Positions 39,217 through 49,864 of a stretch of DNA of 64,000 bases are shown piece by piece (position 1 is the first letter of the stretch; every line of letters starts with the position of its first letter). The position numbers and the translations under genes are program-made. This DNA comes from Melanocharis versteri (lineage: Eukaryota; Chordata; Aves; Passeriformes; Melanocharitidae): the NCBI GenBank assembly GCA_013397845.1, contig VZTG01004580.1, forward strand, positions 1,168,522 to 1,232,521, read 5' to 3'. The notes beneath the pieces were generated by a model. It ran no database searches. It was not told the DNA's origin and worked only from the letters and a program-made list of their open reading frames with translations.

Positions 39217-42200
39217 AACCAAAAATTTATTTTCATCATGAATTGATTCTATTTTGATTAGCAATATTTTCTATCCTGTACATAATGTCATCAATAAATA
39301 TATCAAACCAGAAAATTATATTAATCTAATTTTCTTTTATTTTAAATTTTCCTTTTTCAGTCAACTGGTAGTGCACTTTTATCTCTCTCTTCACATTTCT
39401 ATTTGGGGTTCCTGCATTTGGTGTTCTACTGAATATTTTTTATATGTGGAGTTCTCAAAAGCACTGTAGAAGAGGAGGAAAGCATGAGTGACTACCAAAA
39501 ACAATGAAGAGATACTGAGTATAAGAATTTTTTTTATTACTATGTTTCCCTTTTTGTCTATTGCAGGAAAAGCAATTGTCACAGAGGTGGCTTGCTAAAT
39601 ATGTTTTTCTCATGTTATGTTCAGATTTCCAGAAATTCCATCTGATCAAGATGCAATTACTCAACATAAATACCAATATTTTAATTTTTACTTTATTTTT
39701 CAGAACTTCCAGGATACTTTTTCAAAAATCATTGCATTGAACTCCAATACCTGCACATAGGTTTCTAGATCATGGCTACCCATGGGGAAAATAAAAAAAT
39801 TTAGCTTTTCACTTTATTCAGGTATCTGACTGAAAGGTGATCAGTCTGCAATTTCCCAAGAATTATGGATGTTTTTTATTTAAACAAGAAATACCAAGTG
39901 TTGGTGTTGTGTATTGTGCAAATCATGAGAATACATTCACCACAGTGCTGCACAATTCACAGGAAAGGAAATGTATAGACTAAAGCCAGAAGTTCAGATG
40001 CTGCTGTCTACAAAAATCAATTCTGGAAATGGTTACTTAAAGCTATATCTGATTTTGTGACCTGCAGAATTAGTTCTGTGCACTTACTGCAAGCTGTTCA
40101 CCTCTGTCTGACCTGGATCTGACAGGGTTACATGTTGTAGATATCATTCTATATGTTATTGTTTTGACTGCAGAGGCAATAACAAGTTATGCTTCCAGGA
40201 ATTAAATTAACAAACATTTATCTATTCTCCAGAAGACTTGAATGAGAGGCGTAAATCTCCTCCTGATTCCAAGAAAAATGTGAGTATATTGAAAATTTTA
40301 TCATAGTATATGATATAACTCCATGCTGTTCTCATTGACAAATTCATTGAGAAATTATATTTTAATTTATATTAATTGTATTTTATAAATATATAGTATT
40401 ATAATTAGATTTCTCTTCTTTGTACTGGCTTAAAGCCATTGGAGCGTTTGCAGGATAGATCACCAGAAATCAGGTTGAAACTTTGCAACATCTGCTCTTG
40501 TTAATCCAGTAGGAATTACCACTAGGATATTACCTGACCCATCATCAAGTTAGTGGTCTAAAAATTGAGACTTTAATGGACTTATCAAACGACTGGAGAG
40601 AACTTTAGAAGGATAGTTGCGGGAAAAATCTCTCTGGAAACTGCAGCGGACTCAGCCCTGGTCATAACATGATGAATGCTGTACATGATGTGCAGAATAG
40701 GAAAGAAAATGATGCCCAACACAATTCTCAAGCAAGAATGCCTTAGTGGAGAATGTTCAAGGACATTTTTAGCCATATTGAAATTTGACAATGAAAATAG
40801 TATTTTGCCATTATTAGTAAACACCCACAGAGGTTGTGTTGACACAATGAAGTCTCAGGACTTGACCAGACATATATTGATTGATCTGATTGTAGTTGCA
40901 AGAGCACATGTCTAATGGGCAGATATAATTGCCTAGATTTGTTTTCACTTTAGTTTAACTTAATGTAGCTTTTTGCCAGAACACCTACTATCAATTAATA
41001 GCCAGTAATGAGAAGTAGCTATTCTGCTTAGAGGGATTCATGATCCTAGGAAGAAATCTTAGTTTAGAAGAAAACAGACTTAAGCAGAAAACGTAGATCA
41101 CACTGGTCACTTCAGGAAAGCATCTTTGTGGATTAGGTTAAACTAGTTTCAAGAATATGAAAAGGAACAGTAAAACAGATATCTGGAATTTAGAAGTCAG
41201 AAGGTCATGGATAGCAGATTTTATTATTATTAACAAGATACCTGTAACAACTAGATCACTTGAATGGTAAGTATTGGTATTACTATAACTTGACATATAA
41301 TAAGTGTTTATTGTATTTTTTTTGGACTGTTAGAACATTAATAACTCTAGCAACAGATTATTTTGTCCTCAATTAAATATATTCCTTTTTTGTCCTTATA
41401 AACATTTTGAGTGCAATAAAATGATTGACCAGTGCAGATCTAATGAAACTGGTTTTTTCTCAAAAAGTATTTTCCCATTGCTTCTTTTTCCTTTCAGAAA
41501 ATAAAGGGTACATACAAATACCGTTTAGAATTACCCATGTATCTAATATTTCAGAATTGGATGAGTGTAGTTTCGTAGATAAAGACCTGTCACCTTGATA
41601 ATATTCATGGTCCATGACAATTCTAATAAGATTCACTATTATCAGTCATAAAATATCTATACACTAATTGTAAGAAAATCTGGGTTTGGAGGAGTCAGTG
41701 CCCACTTCCTGTACTGCACAGTCAGTAAAGTTTTCAAGCCAGCAGAAAATTCCAGTGAATATGGTCTGATTCTAGTCTAAGGATATTTCTCTGAATGTTG
41801 GTATCTAGAATGTCTGTCTCTTTAGTACTGTGTGTATTACCATGCTCCAAGTTAAAACAGTAGCCATAGAGACCAACATGGAAAAAAAAATCAAGCTAAT
41901 TTCTTCTAGTGCACAGTGACCTGAAAAAAAAAGTTTCTTACATTTAACTCAGAATATGATCCATACAAGCTAAAGATTGCCTAGGGCAGAAGCAGGACAA
42001 AATAAGGTTGTATAGGACTACTTACTTCTATGCCATTAATGTATGATGATTTCAATTACTGCAGGCTCTTTGCTGCTCCTGTGTCACTTGTGCAGGTGAC
42101 TGATCCCTTCCTTTTCCAATCACAGCTTGAGTTATGAATAAATATCTGGCAACACATCATCAAGAGTAGAGCTATAAAGAAACACCCCGCTTCAAATGCC

Positions 42201-45200
42201 ATTTTGCCTTTTCAAAGCATAAGATGTCTGATAGTCCTATTTGTGATCACTACAACTAAAGAACGTGAGAGCAAAGTGCTGGCCTAAAGGGAAATAAACA
42301 AACAGGTCAGGTTAGTTTACAAGGTTTTCTCATCTAGTCAAGGTCTTGAACTCTTGTCTGACTGTGGGTAATTGGTAACAGTGAGACTCTTTCAATAGGA
42401 AAAAAAGTAGACTGAAACAAAACAAATACTAAAGAACTGTCCCAACTAAGGTATGCTAGAATTACTCTGAGCTGGAGTTACAGTCCTATGTCAAGGTTAG
42501 ACCTATGGTCTGAAGTTAAAAAACAGAGGAGAGCAGCTCTACCCTTCAAATATCTTTATGTGAAGATAAGAGATAACTAATTAATAACCAGCTCTGATAA
42601 TCACAGAAGGGTTAAGTACCAACTTATTTGCAGCATTTTGACCCTGCTGTGTTTTCATAGATTGCCTGCATTGAACTAAAAGAATGGCAGTGTGCATTAC
42701 ACATTCTATTTCCATGCTCACCGTCAGGCAATTTAAGTGCTTTCAGAGTAATATTGCCAGACGTGCCTATCATAATGCGCAGCATTGTACCAAAACATCT
42801 TCATATTCCTAGGTTAATTTGTTATTTGTTCTATTCCTAGCCAAATATATACAGAGATAGCAGAATACTGTAGAAACAATGTTGCTTCTCCAATGAATCC
42901 TGTATAAAACATACATTAATTCTGGTATATCCACTGTCCTGTTTTTAAACAGCTACAGACATTTCAGCTGTTGAAGAAGTAATGCACCCTACACATTCAA
43001 AGATTTTCTGGAATTATGTTTCTAGGCATTTAACAGCCAAATTTACTTTTGCAGATATTTATCATTTATTTTTTATTGACATGTATTTTAAGAAAAAAAC
43101 ACTCCTACTCTAATGAGAACTCCAGGCACTGTACAAAGCTCTACAAAGTTCTACAAAGTCTGTCCAAAAGATCGGGCACTGCTCCTTTTATGTCATAAAT
43201 GCAAGTGCATAGTTTACTGTGCACTAAGGACAGTTAAAGAATTTTTAGACAGTCTTTAAAAGGTAAAAATTGGCCTTGGGAAGGTGGGACCAGGAGTGGG
43301 AATTACAATACGCGTAAGGAAAGCTTTTTCCTTCAATGGTTGTTCAAACATTGAAAAAAGAAATACCTTCACAGATTTTAATCTCAGAGGAACAGTTTAA
43401 TGAATGATTATTTTCACTATAAAATGGAAAATATTTGGCCCAGAAAAACAGATAGATATTTTAGAAAGGGCTTAAAAGTGTCCTACTTTTTTATTAAACC
43501 AGCTTTTGTAATCTTTGTTTGAAAACCTTTTGCTGTACTCTCAAAAATTACTGATGGGTCTTCCTGTCTTTCATTTCTGTAGGTCATTCTGTAATATATT
43601 CAGTCACCCTTGGGAAGTATCTTTTTGGATATTCTAGAAAAGGCTTGACTTTTCAAAAACTTCTTAAAGTGCTTGGTTGAGGAGAGCAACTTAACACAGA
43701 AGCAAGTAAAGGTACTTGTCAATTATGCAGACCTGAAACTGTTCCCCCTACACTAATATAGCTTGTGTTATTTAAGGTGGCTGAGAAAAATTATAGCCAT
43801 AATGGAAAAACATATGTATTTCTCATGAGAAGACAGTGAAGGGAACTCCACCAAATTACTGGAACTCCATTCATGAAGTGAGTTTCCCTTCCTTACTTTA
43901 TATATCACATTGTCTTGGTCCAGCATACAGGACTGCATGCACGCTATCATATCTTCTTCTTTTCGGCCAGATATTCAAACCTGTATGTGATATACAGTTC
44001 TTTCCCACCTTCGTTACTGTTAAATTTCCTTTTCCAGTCTGTTTTATGTTGGCATTCTCAATCGTCAAAATCATAAAAATACAATTCCAGACTTCTCGTT
44101 AGAGTACTTTTTCCACATTTTATTTGGTATACTTTTTCCAACAAACTTTATTTGGGTTTGTGCCTTTCCTCTATGCCCCTATACAGACACAACCAGAAAA
44201 AAAATTCATTTTTTAAAAAATATTGACTTTTGAAATACATTATTCCAGTGCAAGAAGGGGAGATTTTAAAAATATACCCATGCTCCATGACAAAATATAA
44301 AAGTAGATTAGTTAAAAATAACCTAAAACTCATTTTCCAAATGATAACCCCAGGGATGAATCTGAAAGAATTGAATATGCATTTCCCACATGCCAAATTC
44401 CTCAGTTCCTGATTGATCTTGGGATTATCACTGTTTACTTCCTTCTTCACCTTTACAAACAAAAAAACCCTCTGTATATAGGAGATTGTGTCAGCAAATT
44501 CTTTTTTAATGCCAAATTCAAAATCAAGTGAGTCAGTAGGAAGAATCCAAGTGATTTTAAAAGGATACAGCTTAGGTTCTTAGGACATAAGACAGTTTAC
44601 TTGTATGTATTTTCCAACTGGTATGATTCTAATCCTTTCTGAGAATGCTGCATGCTCCAGTAATGTATGAAGTTATTAGTAATAATAATACAAGCATAGG
44701 CAGGATACACAAAAGAGATTTAAGGTACAAAACTAGTAAAAAATCTAGATGAGATACTTATGTGATGTTAAATAGCAAAAAGCATCCATAGAAGTTAAAG
44801 GTTTTGTTGAAATGCAATGAAAATTGTGTTAACAAAATAATAAAAAGGAAATCTGATTGTTTTCCATAGGATTGGTTCTGAGTTCCATGCTGAGGTCTGA
44901 ATGGTTTTGGCCTATTTAATTGTTATAAATTTGGCAGCAAGAAACTTAAATTTTAACTATTTTTATTTTTGAAAGAAAAGATTACTCCAACTTTGGGAAA
45001 GACGCCTAGAGCTAAGCACATGTAAGAAACCATCGTAGAACTCAAACTTTGTGAAGCTAAGCACAATCTGTATTCTGGCTTAAAGTAACATTTTCCCTAA
45101 ATAAATTAAATATGTAGCATGTGTACTACTCATTCTAACTGAGGGCTTTTTTTCCTTTCTTTGTGTATATATTGCCTCCAATGTTATTCTGATTCTTGAG

Positions 45201-47037
45201 TTACTTCATCTGGCTGTCCAGTTTTAATGTTGAAAAATGGTCATAAATTGCAGAGTCTCAGAAGGACATTGAAGAATTCCCTGTATAATACACAAAATTC
45301 CCTTTTCGGTAAGCAAAATCATTTTCTACCTTATTCAAGTAGAAAATGCAACTTCTGAGATAGAAACTGGGGCTCAAGTAACCACAGTGACATTAGTAAC
45401 ATATTACAGTGTATCCTAAATACTTCTGCTCAGATTACAGCCTTTTTTTTTTCTAATGGACTTTCTCGCCATGTAAAAAGAATATATAATAATTATGTTT
45501 CAAACATATTCACAAAAATAATTTATGCCATTTCTTGCTCATAACAGAGATTATGCTAAAGGTGTTAGTGTAAATAGATTTGAGGCAATTGACTCCTCCC
45601 TAATCCATCCCTTCTGTCTTTAAGGGACACTGACATAAATTTCAGGAAGAAAATAATTCCAGTATTTTTTTTCAATTTCCTTTTCTTTCACCCTCGTTAA
45701 CAAATTAATAAAAATGGTGCAAAGAGCCAAAACCTACTTGATGAAAAAAAAAACCACCAAAGCCCACAACTGAAAATCTTTGTGTTAAAAAACACTGCAT
45801 GCTCTTCTAGAGTGAAAGATTGTTTCATTTATTTGACCTGCTTCTAAGCATTCCTTAAAAAGAATGTGTGGAGATTAGTTCAATTCATTTTCTTTTGGAG
45901 AACTACCATAACCTTAACAAAATACAGAGTAACACATCATGGCTTGACATTAAACTTTCATTTTTTTGAAATGTAGGAATACGTCCTGTTTGGAAAAAAC
46001 TGTTATGACCCATCAATATGGGTGGTAGAGAGATGAACCTTTACAGATTTTGTGACTAAAAAATACTGGAACAGGAAGTAGATATCTGTTGTCGAAGTAA
46101 GAAACTCTGTAGAAAGAAAAACTTACGGAAGTGGGGAAAAAGTAAGTTAATGAGGAAATTGCAATCAGTCTTCTCATCATCAACCAGAAATAATTATCAC
46201 AGCATGCTACCATTCAGCTGTTGATTAAAAGTATTTGCTTAGTATATTTGAAATAATTATGCTTGTTCTTAAGGCCCTGTCAGCACCTCTATTAGAAACT
46301 ATGTCCCTCTGGGTTTTGTACCTTTAAAATTTGTTCAGGGATGCATACAAAATTTCATTAGTTTGAATAATAGCACTTTTAGTCAGATCTGATCAAAATC
46401 ATGTGTGTATGTACTTTGGTATGCTTAAAAACCCAAAGCTCTACTCTTGCATCCTTTACACATTCTTAGTCCCCAGTGAAGCAAAAAGAAATTACAGAAG
46501 CAAAAAAGAATGCAAGAATGCTCAGAAAAGACGCCTGGGATTTATATATATCTACAGTATAAAAAATATCTAAGGCTCTCTGCATACCATTATCATTTAT
46601 GAATTAATGATCATGAATTAATTTTCTCTTGTGCTTGAAGATGTTAACTTTTGATTTATAAAATCTAAATGGTAGTATTGGCACTAACCTTTTCCATAGA
46701 AATATGATTAACTTCTTTAGGCTAAGTTACATTCTTCATGAGGAGGCTTAAAATGCGCTAGGACTTTAATTCCCAGTACTGACACTTGTTAATATTCCAT
46801 TTCATGCTGCAAAGGCTATTAAAATTATCCTAGACTGTTTTTAGAAGAGCTAGACAGTTTTTTATTTAGTTTGTGGTTGAACTAAAGACTTGATGAACAC
46901 ATAACTCACTCTGCCAGAAAACTGGTTTGTACCTGCAGTTGGACAAATTTATATGAATATTTGCTGGAATTCCAGAACACTAAGCACAAGTAATAAGTAA
47001 GATTTTCATTGAATTGCTAAAATATTGGAAAGAAGGA
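39217..47037. other. AT-rich noncoding DNA, no gene seen
   Basis: No gene, transposon or RNA gene recognised. Small features are a 10-bp tandem repeat at 43132-43160 and a short A/C tract at 45740-45771. The longest open frames (104 codons at 44148-44462 minus, 88 codons at 43836-44102 plus) lack recognisable domains. Confidence 0.65.
43132..43160. repeat. 10-bp tandem repeat, about three copies
   Basis: TACAAAGCTC, TACAAAGTTC and TACAAAGTCT follow one another with no spacer. Read directly from the sequence. Confidence 0.8.
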
Positions 47038-47375
47038 TACGGTCTCCTCTGTGCCTTCTCTCCACTATAAACCCCCCAGCCCCTTCAGTCACTCATCATA
47101 GGACTCATTCCCTAGACCCTTTGCCCTTCTCTGGACATGCTCCAGCACCCTGGTGTCATTCCTGAGCTGAGGGGCCCAAAACGAGACACAGAACTTGAGG
47201 TGTGGCCTCATCACTGCCAAGTACAGAGGGACAATCCTCTCCCTGGTCCTGCTGGCCATGCTCTTCTTGATGCAAGCCAGGATGCTATTGGGCTACTTGG
47301 CCACCTGGGCACAGTGCTGACTCATGTTCTTTAGTTCTGTCTAGGTCAACTGTTTTTCTCCTGAGCTCAATTTTG
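47038..47375 (-). mobile_element. CR1 LINE fragment (ORF2 C-terminal region), minus strand
   Basis: The plus strand reads as the reverse complement of the widespread avian CR1 element. Diagnostic blocks are GCCCTTCTCTGGACATGCTC (47123-47142), GAGGGGCCCAAAAC (near 47169), GGTGTGGCCTCATCACTGCC (47199-47218), GCCAGGATGCTATTGGGCTA and GGCCACCTGGGCACAGTGCT. In sense orientation this encodes the region just after the reverse transcriptase palm, where CR1 proteins carry Gln-Cys-Ala-Gln-Val-Ala and Leu-Val-Arg-Pro-His-Leu-Glu-Tyr type motifs. CR1 is a non-LTR retrotransposon, and nearly all copies are 5'-truncated dead fragments, as here. The copy also lacks the CR1 3' UTR and terminal octamer repeats on its left side, so it has lost both ends. 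It is interrupted and non-functional. The plus-strand open frame at 47137-47334 is antisense to it and not a gene. The left and right limits are estimates. Confidence 0.93.
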
Positions 47376-49111
47376 GATGCAAATTCTTAGAGGCTTAAGA
47401 CATTTTGCTTTATAAGCACACTTAACCCCCACCTCAGGACGAAGCAGGAGGATATTGGGTATTCAGTATCTGAGGATTTTTGATGACCTGTTCTTCCGTG
47501 CATCCTCTAGATCCAACCTCTGTCTGGCCAGAGCTGTTTTCACCATGGTTGCTACATTTAAGTCCTTATGATGTGCTGTGAAGAAGTGTGTTATTTTCTC
47601 ATTTTCTCTGCACAGAGATCATGACTGGGAAGAATTTTGAAGGGTACCTTAGAAGGATTTTGTCCCTTTAGAACCATTATATTTCTTCGCTGAAGAGTCT
47701 ACAATTTAAAATTCCTGTTTCTCATTCATCTCTGGGGTAATTTCACTAAAATAACTGATCCTGCAGTGACAATAACGGCTTACATATTTTTGCCTTGTGA
47801 GTTCATGTTTAAAAAGCCAAAATTATTCAATTGGCCTGAAATTGAACATGTTTTGCCCTGCTGGTAAGTCAATCCATTATTTACAAAGTATTATATTATG
47901 GACAATATATTCCTAAATTTATATTCAGACAGTCACTAAGAAGATATAATAATTCAAAATGGGTTTAAGTCACCTCACATATAAAGATTCTGACATACTA
48001 TGAAAAATGTCATAGCATTGTTAAAAGTAAATGTGCTGTTAAAACAAAAGAGCTGCAAACCAATGGATATGTACTTATGAGAAAATAATAATTTTCTTTA
48101 AAATACCATAGTTTTAACACAAAATATTTTTCAGACCAATAGAAAAATATGCCAAATTACCTATTCTTTTCCTCTTGCCCTGTGTATCTGTATGTTTGTG
48201 TAGAAACAACAGAGGCAGAAGAGTATAAAAAATGAAAATGCAGTTTATTTTAAAAAGTTAATTACATGAGTTAATGACTTAAAATTGGGGATGTAAATAT
48301 CCCTGTTTGCCACAAAAATGCCCCTAACAGTCTTTACCCTTCCCAATTACTGGAATTAAAATTTCTGTCCAGAATGTACCAAAAAACCCTAAGGAAAGTA
48401 TTTAGAATCACCATCAGAACATTAATTTATCACTGTTATTGGTTGGGTTTTTGTGTAAATGGAAAGAGACTATCAAAGTTTTCTTTTACACCATGTTCAC
48501 TTTTAACACTTTACTAACATTAGTTATGTGATCAACGTTACATTGTGTTTTCATGAATAGTAAAGGCAACATAGAAGTTTCTTTTTATGAATTCTGTTCA
48601 TATAATTAATCCACATTTCCAAACTTCAAAGCAATATAACCTTGCTGTACCTCTCAATATTTATTTTTGACTAGCATTCCACAGGTTTCAAAGGTCTATG
48701 CAGACAACTTCCCTGCCACAATTGTGGTCACCCCAAAGTAGGCAAAATAAATTTGGCTTTATTTTCTGATACTTTATTCTATCATCATTTTGATGAAAAT
48801 GAAACTACAAGGGATGTTACTGAAATAACCTTGAGAAGTTCCACTGTGTTTATTTTCCTTTAATATACTTAAGTGGCCATCTTACAAATATTCATGACAG
48901 GATTAGCCCAGCATATTCATTTAAGCATACATTTAGAGACCTTCATGTAAATACAGAAAAAAATGAAAGCTGAAACTGTTCTAAGTCAAGAGAATCTTCT
49001 TTGCTGTTGCAGAGACATGATCATATTGTTACTTTAAAATGTTTTAGAATCTTCCTTTGGTCCTATCTAAATTATCCCTTCCTCCAAAGCCAAAGTAAAG
49101 GAAGATGTTGA
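47376..49111. other. AT-rich noncoding DNA between CR1 fragment and SINE
   Basis: No gene or further repeat family was recognised. The sequence just left of the SINE, about 49080-49111, shows no obvious target-site duplication when compared with the right flank. Confidence 0.65.
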
Positions 49112-49254
49112 CCCCAAGATTAGCTCAGCTAGTCAGAGCATGGTTTTAATAACGTCAAGGTCGCAGGCTCAATCCTGTATGGGCCATTCATTTAAGAGCT
49201 GGACTCGATGATCCTTCTGGGTCCCTTTCAACTGAGACTATTTTGTGATTCTTT
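49112..49254 (+). mobile_element. tRNA-Ile-derived SINE with CR1-like tail (TguSINE1-like)
   Basis: The head (about 49114-49186) aligns along its whole length with eukaryotic tRNA-Ile(AAT). The A box TTAGCTCAGCTAG (49120-49132) matches TTAGCTCAGTTGG. The anticodon arm TTTTAATAACG retains AAT. The variable/T arm reads AAGGTCGCAGGCTCAATCCT, with a B box close to GGTTCGATCCC, and the acceptor 3' side ends GGGCCA. The 5' acceptor strand is CCAAGA rather than GGCCGG, so it cannot pair and this is not a working tRNA. From about 49198, GCTGGACTCGATGATCCTTC, TGGGTCCCTTTCAACT and a final TTTTGTGATTCT match a CR1 LINE 3' end, the part recognised by the CR1 reverse transcriptase. A tRNA-Ile head plus CR1 tail is the known structure of the passerine family TguSINE1. 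The internal boxes imply a former RNA polymerase III promoter. The copy looks full length but is aged, and no flanking duplication was seen. Confidence 0.88.
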
Positions 49255-49280
49255 TATTGTCCATTGTGCCTAGTACATCC

Positions 49281-49333
49281 TTACCTGCAGCATTGTAACA
49301 AACATTGTTACCTGCATCTATGTAACAAACCTG
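49281..49333. repeat. Two-copy tandem duplication, 27 and 26 bp
   Basis: TTACCTGCAGCATTGTAACA plus AACATTG (49281-49307) is followed directly by TTACCTGCATCTATGTAACA plus AACCTG (49308-49333). The copies differ at a few positions. The duplication lies about 27 bp right of the SINE end. Confidence 0.8.
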
Positions 49334-49801
49334 CTGCTACTCACACAGCTATATGTTCCCAGAGAATCCTTGTGCAACCTCTGAAGGCTCTCATATGTAA
49401 TTATTAAAATTATAATTATCTTCTTTAAATGGGAGGTAATTTCTAGCATTGGTGATGATCTAAGGATGCACTATACAGTTTATTCATTATCTTATGCAGA
49501 AATTCTCACTCTTACTCACTCTTGAACCTTTTTCCCCATATTGGGCTGTCTGTGTTTATTTCTAGCTGGCTATAACTAATAATAACTAACATTCCATAAG
49601 AAATGTGCTTCTTTGGGTCATTGATGAATTCTTGTTGAGTGGTATTTCGGTACCCTATATTATGTTATTGATAAAAAACTTGTATTTCTTTTCAAGAATC
49701 TACAAATTTGCAGTTTTTCTTAATGTGAATTACTTCAATTTCACTGTTTATTAAACTATGAGGCTACTTATACAAGACAATATGATGATAAATCCATTGA
49801 T
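49334..49801. other. AT-rich noncoding DNA, no gene seen
   Basis: Spacer between the tandem duplication and the assembly gap. Nothing recognised. Confidence 0.65.
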
Positions 49802-49864
49802 CTTTTTTTTTTTTTTTNNNNNNNNNNNNNNNNNNNNNNNNNNNNNNNNNNNNNNNTTTTTTTG
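49802..49864. other. Assembly gap inside a T-rich run
   Basis: T-rich sequence runs to 49817, followed by 39 N (49818-49856) and then a further seven T. The missing bases are probably a longer T homopolymer that could not be sequenced or assembled, but other sequence could be hidden there. Confidence 0.95.

Noticed and set aside
38843..39264. 118- and 120-codon open frames on minus and a poly-Lys frame on plus
   Set aside because: They are translations of the A75 tract and its flanks.
47137..47334. 65-codon open frame on plus
   Set aside because: Antisense to the CR1 ORF2 fragment.
49114..49186. A functional tRNA-Ile gene
   Set aside because: The 5' acceptor strand does not pair with the 3' strand, loop positions are mutated, and a CR1-like tail is fused directly downstream, so it is the head of a SINE.
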